40,177 bases of DNA from Lingula anatina. Its lineage: Eukaryota; Brachiopoda; Lingulata; Lingulida; Lingulidae. Below the pieces are notes generated by a model. The model searched no databases, was not told where the DNA came from, and saw only the letters and a program-made list of their open reading frames with translations. Every line of letters begins with the position of its first letter. Position 1 is the stretch's first letter. Where the stretch lies: the NCBI RefSeq assembly GCF_001039355.2, contig NW_019773706.1, positions 18,455-58,631 of the forward strand. Reading direction: 5' to 3'. Of this stretch, positions 15,016 to 24,700 are shown piece after piece. The position numbers were made by a program, and so were the translations under genes.

Positions 15016-17358
15016 ATGAACACGTTTTTATCCCGGGCGAACACTATTTTCGCCTTCACATTGAGTGTAATGGCCGCTCTAACGTTTGGCTGTTTTCTGA
15101 CAACAGCTTTCAATGATCATTTGGCACCAGTGACGATGAACACAGCTAAACTCATAGTGTAAGTTGTGATGGCTTTTGATGGCCATATGTTTACGATGAC
15201 GTGTGCCTGAGATTTGTGAGAAGTCGATTGAAAATGATCTTTGCAGTTTAACGAACTGTTTTAACAAGCATGTCTTTGAAATTGCCACGACATCTTTGGG
15301 TCATTTTGGAGATTTTATTCATCAATAAATAAATTGTTAATAGCTGTGTGCTGAACAAAATAGTGTATCAGCAGTACTGGGTTATGACTTCTGTACAAAA
15401 TTTTTTTAGTTAATACTTGTTTATGCAATTTTGACAGAAAAACACAATCCAAGTGATTTGCATGATGTCGATAAATATTGAATGCACAGTGTGATATGAG
15501 GCTTAACCTGTGGTAAGGAGAATTAATGGTTCATACTGCAGTAAATTCCTCCCTCCCCCCCCCCCCCCATATTCCCTCACTCAAATGCTACTCTGTACTT
15601 GTGTACCTAAATATTGTATACATGTAGCTAACATATGATGTAAATATCAGAGCTACAGATGAAATTTGCTTCAGTTTGTAGATAAAGAAAATGACTAGAT
15701 TGGAAATGATTGCTCAATTATGTATTAAAAGGAACTTTTAAAATTATATAATGTAAACCTTAAGTTTAGAGTACTTTTGTTTCTTTTCAGGAAGAATGTA
15801 CCAGACTATAGTGCCTCTAGGGAGAAGAATGACTTGGGTTTCATAACCTTTGACCTGCAAGCAGATATCCTTTTATTTCCTTTTTTATAGATTTTTCTTC
15901 TGTCAATAACATCCATGTTAGAAATGTATCGTTTTAATGACAGACTAAAATTAGCAAAATTGAAAAAAAAAAAACATTTAGCAAAAAGCAAACGATTTTA
16001 AATACAAGTAATTGTTTTTAGACTTAGCTGTTTGACAATGAGTGTGTATTTCTCCTTTACTTTTTGTTACATCTGAACTCAATATTTAACTGGAATGTAA
16101 AGCTGCTATTTGTATATTTAACAGCTGAGTACCAGACTAAAAGCAATGTAAGTGAATTGAACAAATTTTAACTCATACCTTCAGTAACTATTAACAAAAA
16201 GTTCATTGTGATTTTAAATAAAAGCATGAAAAAAAGAATTGTGATATTGATAGAAAAAAATTGAAATTCAATAATTGACAGGCAACCTATTCCAGTCTCT
16301 TTGTTAAGTCCTGCAACCTTTTTTAGAACAGTTTGGATAATCTGATGGGTAATCTGATGAACATAACATATGAAGTGCTACTAGATGAAAATCTATACAA
16401 TAAAAATATTGGCCTTTTTATTCTAGGAGGTAAACCAGGTTGTATTATGGGATAAAATAATCAAAAGAGGAGAAAATGCTGTGTTAGACTACAGGAGTAT
16501 GAACACAAAGTATTATTTCTGGGATGATGGTAATGGGTTAAAGTAAGTATTTGGTATGATATTTTATGAGCGAGTGGGTCTGGTAGATGTAAAACTTGAT
16601 GATGTAAAAGTAATATACCCTCTCTTACAGTGCATTGGCAAATGACCTATTTCCTAGATAGTGTCATTTCTTCGCAGCCACATCTATAACTCAATTCTCA
16701 AATGGAATTAAGAGCCATGGTAATTGGTTAATGAAATTGCATTAATACACATTTAGCTTACTCCACTAGAATTATCATTTTAGAGGGATAATAACTCTTT
16801 GTATGAAATCTATATTTCACAATAAAAACATTGTGAATAACTCATAGAAATATAATATATTGTTTTACCACAAAAACAGCAGTTATAGCTATTATTCTGA
16901 TATCTGACTTGTCTTCAGACCACGTGACCTCCATTGATGGATATACTCTGTTATAATCTCTTAAGAGATTTTAACAAAAAACCAAACTTTTTCGAAAAAA
17001 AACCAGGGACTTACTTTAAATGTAAAAATTAATTCATTAACCATTGGTAAGTATGGGAAAATTGTTGTTTACTCCAGGAAAATTCATATTTTGGCCAAAA
17101 TAAAGAGTTATTATCCCTTTAACCTTGCACTTAAAAATATGCAGAAGTAAATGAATTGGCAAACAATGTTCACAACTTCTTAATTTGCTTTTAACTCAGA
17201 TGACAAATTCTCCACAAACTCTTTTCAGAGGCAATAAAAATGTCACACTGTCCTTGTCATGGAATGTGATCCCCAATGCTGGAACCTTGCCCAAGATTAA
17301 AGGAGATGGAAGACATGTTTTTGCATTCCCAGAAGAGTATCAGTCAAGCAAGTTTTAG
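15016..17358 (+). CDS. SPCS3: Signal peptidase complex subunit 3 (SPC22/23)
   Basis: Five exons join in frame: 15016-15158, 15791-15864, 16071-16147, 16427-16542 and 17229-17358, giving 179 residues (human 180). The N-terminus [20 protein letters not shown] is almost identical to the vertebrate protein as I remember it. Residues about 11-32 form the single membrane anchor of this type II ER protein, and the rest is luminal. Family words include [60 protein letters not shown] and VIPNAG. The subunit is non-catalytic but essential for the complex that removes signal peptides at the ER membrane. Intron 2 is an AT-AC U12-type intron; the others are GT-AG. Intron 4 carries a MITE. Head-to-head with PRCP. 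Confidence 0.98.
15865..16070 (+). other. U12-type AT-AC intron (SPCS3 intron 2)
   Basis: The donor is G|ATATCCTTTT, a full match to the U12 ATATCCTT 5' consensus. The intron ends TTTGTTAC|ATCTG. A branch-site-like TCCTTTAC (16053-16060) places the branch A about 11 bases before the 3' splice site, within the usual U12 range. Joining at these sites gives codon G|AT and the conserved run [12 protein letters not shown]. No GT donor is available at the end of exon 2. Confidence 0.93.
16784..17118 (+). mobile_element. TTAA-type MITE, short form (335 bp), in SPCS3 intron 4
   Basis: The ends are inverted copies: AGGGATAATAACTCTTT on the left and its reverse complement on the right. The flanks are TTAG (16780-16783) and TTAA (17119-17122), a target duplication with one change. 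The interior contains CTCTTAAGAGATTTTAACA. It is nearly the same element as 28897-29233 in the opposite orientation, and shares its right half with 10607-11238. It has no coding capacity. Confidence 0.93.
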
Positions 17359-18952
17359 GCAATAAATGCAAGGAATCCCTGTTTAAAGCAACTGATACAG
17401 AGGATTTATCAACAGCATGATATAAAGTTGTGTGGTTGTCCAGCATTGAGAACTGGTGGACAGGAGGCACAATAGCTACCACGTGATAAGTAGCAGGGAG
17501 ACTGTTGTGCTCAAATGCCATAGATTTTATTGTTATTCAAAACGTTATTTCAACTTAGTTAACTGACATTCCTCCACATTTTCTGTTTTACTCCTGTTAG
17601 TGAAAGCAGGATTTTCCCAAATTGATAAAATAAACAGAACTAGCCTGCTTATACTAAGAGTGAAAGATGCAAAAATGTAATATATAAGACTTTCCTTTTG
17701 TATGCGATTATTTATGGTCCAGGATAAGTCAAACATGATGCACGTGTCATGTTGTTTAAGTTGCTGTATGTAAAAAAAGTAGTTTGCATCCATATACTGA
17801 TTTTTTATTGAAAATATCTAATTCAATATAATTTTGAACATTTATTAATATCTCGATGGCAGTTTAAACTTGTGAACATGTAACTGAATCAGGATGAAGG
17901 GAATCAAGTTTTACAATATTATAACCATACCATTACCAAGATTTTCTTTCATGTCAGTATGCAGTTGTAGCATCTCTATTTATATTTTGAAAAATTATGC
18001 ATGTATGTGACACTGTTTGTATGAATTTTTTACATAAATGTGTCAAAAATCCATTTAGTTTGTTGATATTTTGATATTTGTCAAATGGGCTGTAACTCTT
18101 ACATTTAGAATATGTAACTATTCAGCAGATATTGCAAGACAACTGACAGTTTAGTAGGCAGAATTTAATTTAAAATAGTCCCATCTCTTACTGGCATGTG
18201 AATTTGCTAGTGATATACATGTTTAGCTGCATCAGGACCACAAACTGTCAAAAAGTGGTTCAACCTTTTTTCAGTGGAAGTTGTAAGGTAATTCTGGCTT
18301 ATTCATGGTCAAGTTTTTTTTTCCAGTCACAAATTCAGAAATAAAATTTGCCCATTTTGGAAGCAGAAGATAATCATGTAGTGAATGCCCTCCCCCTCAT
18401 TTGGCTGAAGAGAATAATTTCAAAGAGAATATGTTGCAGGTCTCAGTTCAAGAGAAAATGCAGCAACTCCTGGCTTGAGAGAACAATTACTCGGCATTTT
18501 CTCATTATCATCTCACTGTTATATTGTTGGACATTTCCTTACACAGGGAGAAAAAGGTTTTTAAAGCATTTTTTGGCTGCTTGATCCGATTTATTCATTG
18601 GCACGATGTTGACCTTAAGAGAGTTATGAAGGATGCTAGTAGTAGTGATTTATGTGGGCTAAACAGGGAATCTATGCCATCTTCTTAGGTTTAGTGATAA
18701 TTACACACCGAGCAAAAAACACCCTATGTGAATTGTGTAATGGGCAAATTTTTTATAATTGTACAGGAATCCAGCAAATCCTCATTTCTCCCCTTCATTT
18801 AGAGTATTTTACTTTAAAACTTCACACAGGTAAACCATAAAAAACTTTGACATTGGGAAAAATCTCTCTACAAAAAACACCACAACAAAATCATTTTCCT
18901 ATATTCAAAGTTCTTTATTATTTTTCTACAATGCCAACATGTCCATGTTTAT
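17359..18952. other. Convergent intergenic stretch between SPCS3 and RPL21
   Basis: SPCS3 (plus) and RPL21 (minus) end here. AATAAA lies at 17361-17366, two bases after the SPCS3 stop. A second occurs near 18341 (GAAATAAAATTT), so the SPCS3 3' UTR is either about 25 bases or about 1 kb. On the minus strand, AATAAA (TTTATT at 18914-18919) lies 34 bases beyond the RPL21 stop. I recognise no gene or repeat in the remainder. Confidence 0.65.
18914..18919 (-). other. RPL21 poly(A) signal
   Basis: Minus-strand AATAAA 34 bases beyond the RPL21 stop, the expected arrangement for a ribosomal-protein mRNA with a very short 3' UTR. Confidence 0.8.
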
Positions 18953-20865
18953 TTATGCAATAAACTCGTATGGGATGGGCTGAATGGTTTGTGGCTTGTT
19001 GTATCTGGTCCTGACTGTGTGAGCTTCTCTTGGCTTCTTAGGCTGGAATGAATACAATCATATACTAAGACTTCTGGGGAAATGAAAACCAACAGATAAC
19101 ATTTATATCAACCTCCTGTGTGATTTGGTCTGACAACTTGATACAAAACTAGAGAACATGACACTGTTGCATGAACTTCATTTACCTGTAAGATGATGAC
19201 ATTTCCAATATTCTATCTTAATAAGTAATTATAATAAAACTCTGGAGAAGGTACTAAACAGACTTATTCAAGATATTAATTACAATTTTGTCTAACAGTC
19301 TGAAAATATGCAATAAGATTTCAAATTTCAAAAAGAAATCTTTCAAACATTGGAAAAAATTCTCATTCCTGCTATATTCTTTACCATTTTACCTCAGAGG
19401 AGTTTATCAAATTTGCATTAAGAAAAAGTTATTGCCATTCTTTTTATTTTTACACTACTGTACCTGTCTTTTACAGTGGGGAGGTGCCTCTCCTTTCTCC
19501 TTAGCCTCATTTTTTATTTTTTCATTCTCATGTACTCTGTTCAAGAAGTCAACACGGCATGCAGAGTGTCTGATGTGCTCAATTCTCACATTGATGCGCT
19601 TGGCAATAATGCGGCCTCTGAAAGCAGAAATACAGCAAATTGGTGTCAATTTAATAATCAAAGGAACCAAACCTTCCCTCATCAATTGCTGAAAATTATA
19701 TTATACTAAAATATATAAAATCTTTTCAATTCTTAATTCTATGCATTTTTTGTAGTAATACACCTGAAAACATTTTTCTTCCCCAAACTGGACGAAATAT
19801 CAGTGTACTTTCATGTAAAAGGGCCACCCCATAGGATTTGCCCACCAAAATGCATTTTCCTGGGGTAAAGAGTAATTTTTTCCTACTCAATACTAATTGC
19901 TCGACCTCTTCCTGCACTTAGATTCAATGTGCTATTCCATTTTTCATTTAATACTTAAGTTTAAAATGACTGACCAGTCAAAGTAGAGGCATCTGCGGTC
20001 ATGCACATTGCCTCAATTTCACACATAAAAATGGAGGGGTGTTTTGTGTGGCAGCCCTGTGCTATGTATAATACAGGCATTGCCAGCTGGCAATGGCTAC
20101 CCAAGGAGGCTGAGATAATGACGTCACAAGGTACGCTTCAGATTAAATTTTATCTATAGGGTTTTATTATCTTTCAAGTCTGAGTTTGGAAATGTAAGAG
20201 GCTTTACAGGACATGGATATGACTGTGGGGGATTTTCAAATGCATGGAGAGAACTTTAAAAAATTCATTTTGGTGGGAAAATCCATGGGAGTGGCCCTTT
20301 AAATTGACTTCATTCCACTGAGATTCCATATGTTGTAATTACCTGACTCTCTTGTTGACAATGATACCCACAGCATGGGGAGTCACGTTATAAACACGAC
20401 CAGTCTTGCCATGGTATATCTTGTGTGGCATACCCTTCTGAATGGCACCATTTCCCTACAAAAATGAAATGAAAAGGTAATTATAATTAACACACATTGT
20501 AAATTAATTTAATTGTTGTTCATAAGTTGAAAAATCTATACCTGGCCTTTTATTACATTTGCTAATTTGGCCAGTGAAGAAAATTTAATGCAAATGGACA
20601 ATAACATGATACTTCCACAAAAAAATTCTTTTATAATAATAATAATAACAATAATTATAATAAATAATGTATTGATACCTGAAAAAGGAAAAAATTCTTT
20701 TAAAAAATTGGCAAAAGATTTGAGAAAAGAACCTACTTTGATGTCAACAATATCTCCACGTCTATAGGTTTTGAAGTATGTTGACAAGGGAATGGCACCC
20801 TTTGTGCGGAATTTCCGCGAAAACATGTAGCGGGTGCCACGACGTATGCCTTTTGTGTTCGTCAT
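18953..20865 (-). CDS. RPL21: 60S ribosomal protein L21 (eL21)
   Basis: Four minus-strand coding exons join in frame: 20737-20865, 20343-20455, 19464-19617 and 18953-19042, giving 161 residues (human 160). The sequence starts [20 protein letters not shown]. It continues with [57 protein letters not shown] and [14 protein letters not shown], and ends PIPYEFIA, all diagnostic of eL21. It is a structural component of the large cytosolic ribosomal subunit. A 5' UTR intron is likely: an acceptor (TTTTTCCTTAAG) lies nine bases before the ATG, and a donor (CATATT|gtgagt) at 21478/21479. The 3' UTR is short, with AATAAA 34 bases after the stop. Intron 2 hosts an inverted-repeat element. No convincing box C/D or H/ACA snoRNA was seen in the introns. 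Confidence 0.98.
19820..20298. mobile_element. Inverted-repeat element (about 480 bp) in RPL21 intron 2
   Basis: The left end (19820 on) reads AGGGCCACCCCATAGGATTT, followed by GCCCACCAAAATG. The right end, reverse-complemented, reads AGGGCCACTCCCATGGATTT followed by TCCCACCAAAATG. The arms thus pair over about 40 bases with a few differences. The right flank is TTAA; the left flank is TAAA, so a TTAA target duplication is possible but altered. The interior has no open frame. The termini differ in sequence from the AGGGATAATAACTC family. Confidence 0.85.
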
Positions 20866-21709
20866 GATGACACCTTAAGGAAAAATTTGGCAAGTACAGA
20901 AACAGGTGCATTTAACCTTTAGAAAACAGACCCACTACTAGTTATTTATGATGTACATCTTATAAAATAATACAGCCAGAGTGCACTGTTGGAGAAAGAA
21001 ATGTCTAGGTTCATACAACTTATAAACAAAACATATTATATTAATGATATGGATAATTCACATTCTTCGTTCAGGTAATGTTTTATCCATTCTTTGCAAA
21101 ACCCACCCATCGCAATCATTGAATCACACATATTACTTTATTACGTATTTTTGACGTTTATGATATGCTAAATACAACTGTCATGTTCGCCTTCAAATTG
21201 TATCGCCTTATACAGCCCAGGTACATCACGATGCTCAGATATTGCACAGCCGGCGTATATCCACATTCCCAGTTGAATCACATTTCTCCATTACTCTGTT
21301 ACACGATGAATGTATGCCAACACGTGAAGAGAAAATATACCATCAGAAACTTTAACTTTCGTTTCCAAAGTAAACTTATGTTTCTTGTTAACATGTCTTA
21401 AGTTATTGTTAGTTATTAAGGGCGATTGGGCAGCGTAAAGAAGAATAATTTGAGGAGAAAGACACATGCACCACTCACAATATGGCTGCTACGGGAAAGA
21501 GGGCGATCACGTGACATGAGCACGAGAAGCTAATTTTTCAAGTTAATCTGCTTTATTGGTAATGAGAGACATAATTTAGCGTTAAGAATAGTAGAATTTT
21601 CAAGTTCTTTTAAATATAGTATACAAAAAGTTAGATATATAAAAGGTTATATTTCCCATGATCCAAATGTTTACTGCGGAAGGAATATGGCGGATGTTGA
21701 AGTGCGAGG
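20866..21709. promoter_or_regulatory. Divergent promoter region RPL21 / USP46 with TOP tract and E-box
   Basis: The two start codons are 845 bases apart. On the minus strand a pyrimidine tract CCCTCTTTCCC (21493-21503) followed by a short exon ending at donor 21478/21479 fits a ribosomal-protein TOP-type transcription start. Just upstream of it, a perfect TCACGTGA palindrome (21507-21514) contains an E-box. On the plus strand, AATATGGCGGATG (from 21685) resembles a YY1 site at the start of the USP46 leader. Confidence 0.7.
21479..21503 (-). other. Putative non-coding first exon of RPL21 with 5' TOP motif
   Basis: Reading on the minus strand, CCCTCTTTCCCG is followed by TAGCAGCCATATT and a GTGAGT donor. 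Ribosomal protein mRNAs in animals typically start at a C within such a tract and often have a short first exon. The acceptor would be CTTAAG at 20875-20880, leaving nine bases of leader before the ATG. This is inferred from motifs, without transcript data. Confidence 0.55.
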
Positions 21710-21713
21710 ATGA
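21687..21713 (+). other. Upstream ORF in USP46 leader, stop overlapping the main start
   Basis: ATG GCG GAT GTT GAA GTG CGA GGA TGA encodes MADVEVRG. Its TGA overlaps the first USP46 ATG as ATGA (21710-21713). This arrangement could limit initiation at the main ATG or allow re-initiation at the second in-frame ATG at 21734. Confidence 0.6.
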
Positions 21714-24700
21714 TCGCCGATTTCTGCGTTAAAATGGTAAGATATCTCAGCTCTGAACACTTAAACAAACATTTGCTGTAGTGCATTCTGTAGAGCTCGG
21801 ATCTTTCAAAAATGTCAATATAATAAGTTGAAATTTCAAGCACATTTAATGGAAATGATCATAATCTTATTTGGGGTCCAGTAGCCGAAATTTTGACACC
21901 TAACTCGCACCTGCATACATCGTACGCCCCGGCCTGAAGACAGTCTGAATGTCATGATAAATTTATTAGTCTTTGCCATTGTATTTGGATTGGCTTTGTG
22001 AAGTGAATTTGAAAGTGGCATATATTGCTTAATCATGTTTCCTCCGTAAATAATTTCCAGTTATGTTGATGACGTTAACATTTAAATAGGCCTTTCAGTG
22101 TCAGACTTATCATTTAAAAACCCTGTGGGATTTCGCTTTTTATAATATGATAAAAAGTATTATGTGAGTAATTTCACATATATTTGACAATCTAAAGTTA
22201 GCTTGTCTGGCTGTGTATTTCTTTACAAGTAAAATATGTATATAGCTCAACTGTACCATTCAGTCTTTCAATATTTGATTAGTTCCAATCTTTCAAAAAG
22301 CAGACAGCTTTTTTCTTGAATAATTTGGTAGAGTTGAGTTTAACTCTTTGTCATATGAAAATATTTTTTCTTATAGGTATATCGGAAAAAGTCAGAATAA
22401 GAAATATATTTTGAAAGACAGACTTTACAAAAGTCCAGAAAATCTGTCAGACAAGCATGAAAATCCGGCAGACTGAAACAGAATCTGTCAGACCAAAGCA
22501 AAATTATAGAAATATGACAAATTATTTATGTCTTCAGTCATATTTTTTTCCAGGCATAGCCAATACAACTAAAATGGAGTGTTTTCTATTCAAGGGCCAA
22601 AATGTTATACTTTTGGATTTTTAAAACTATCTTTAAAGTTAAAAGAAATATCGCACTTTTTACAGAGCCATATTAGGGCAAATATGTCCTTACATTTCAG
22701 CCAGAAAGCTCTGATCTCTTGAGTGTATTTTTATCACCTTACAAATATTTCGCCTTTCAAGGGATTTGTTGCATAAGATCCCAAAAGTTCTGTACTTTCG
22801 TACTTTCACATAGTATAAAAATTTAGATGGAGAATGGAGATTTTTGAATAGGTTGTCAAAGGGGGTGCCTCAATGGACTGGTCACATATGGGCCAGTGCT
22901 GCCTTTAGTGCATTCTGATGTACCTATTTCTTCAGTGCTCATGTGTGGTAGAATTAATCTCTAATTATTTTTGAAGTATTATATATACACATGAGCCAAC
23001 CCAATATCTTTTGGCACTTTTTGCTAGCTTTTGTTGCTTCTGATCTTATGACCAAATTAAATGTACTATATTTTCTGCAATTAAGGATTTTAATTAAAGG
23101 GACGTTTATCTTGGAGAACACAAAATGGCTGATGTTGGTTGTATAAATTAAAATATAATATTGTCATTTTCAGGGTGCAAATGCATCTCAGCTAGAAAAG
23201 GAGATTGGAACAGACCAATTCCCAATTAATGAACACTACTTTGGACTAGTCAATGTAAGTATTTGTAAATCTAATTTTATAATATATATATATATTTATC
23301 AGTTAAATCTGTTGATGCTATTGTCTAAACTTTCTACTAGTTTGTGCATTTGTTTCTTAAATCTTCCGTTAGTCATTCAGACAATTTTTTTGTCCTGAGA
23401 AGAAAGGGAGATGCTATCGATACCATAACAATGAGGATTTTCAAGATGATATGTCTAGTAAAATGTATAGTTGAAAAACCAGTTGAAAAAAAAGCTCTAG
23501 ACATAAAATGAAACTACAAACAATTGGAGGAAATGAGGAGGAAAAATTGAACTAATTTGCCAGTTTGCAATTTATTTGTGATTTATAATTTTAATTTCTT
23601 TGATGATTTGAAATGGAAGAAAAATATTCCAAGAAGATGCATTGGGGGTAGCATGCAACATGTAAGGATATGTCAGCTTATTTCCGGTACATTTGAACTA
23701 TTAAGCTAAATTCTCTTGCAACAAGAAAATATTTAGCTAGAGTAGACAATGATTAAGTCATTAAAATATTTACATATTACAGTCAGCATTTTCAAATTAT
23801 TTTGCAGTATGGTTTTCTCACTTTATAGTGTATATTTTTTACCTGTTATCCAAAAGGTTTAGTAGAATTGGATGATAAAAATAAAAAACTTTGTATTTAA
23901 ACCTGCAGTATACTATCACACATTGTTAAACATTTTGATCTACCACATTGTACATGAATAGTGATGGAGTACATAGTGGATGTAATTTGTGGTTGATTGA
24001 GCAATCAGTTGAAACTCCATTATATAATGAGCACAATTTTTACTGTGGTTTCTTGTACAGAAGCTGATTTGCACTGCATCAAACCATGTACTGAGAAATG
24101 CCACTGCAAAACAGATGGAAAGTAATTGAGATTGACATACAGAAATGAGTAGAAAAGCTTTTATACAAAAATGGTTCAGCCAAGTCTTATCTAGTCATAG
24201 AAAGGCATCTTCTCCTGAAGCATAGTCCATGCAAGTATTGATCGGGAGAGTGATTGGTAATCAGTTGAGTTGACTTTGAAGGGTTTGTTCAGGTTTTAGT
24301 TGTATATGGGAATTCATTTTAAGTTGCCTGAGGTATTGTTTAGCCCTGAGAAATTAAGAAGGCAGGCTCGCTATGAAATAAGAAATTGCTTTTGAAATAA
24401 ATTTGCCAGGTTGTACAAGACCACATGTTTTCTTTTGTAATAAACTTACTATATTTTAGACAATATTTGTCAGTATGATATCTCCTTTAGTCTACAATTG
24501 ATGTAAAACCTTTAAGTTTGAAACAAAAGAAAAAATTGTGATCTTAGAAATTAATTAATTGCCAATGATTTGATAAAATATTGTGCATTATTTGCCAAAT
24601 ATTTCATGGCTCAAAATTCTGCTCAGTTTGAAGAACCTTGGCTACAAGTCTAAAATGAAATTTGGTTAAGAATATATGACAATTATTTGATCTTTTCAAG

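Noticed and set aside
18348-18840. Two plus-strand frames of 78 and 62 residues in the SPCS3-RPL21 gap
   Set aside because: Short, no family match, no coding-like composition and no splice partners.
19043-20736. snoRNAs expected in RPL21 introns
   Set aside because: Scanned the minus strand for C/D boxes; the only C-box-like TTGATGA near 19680 has no partnered D box at suitable spacing.
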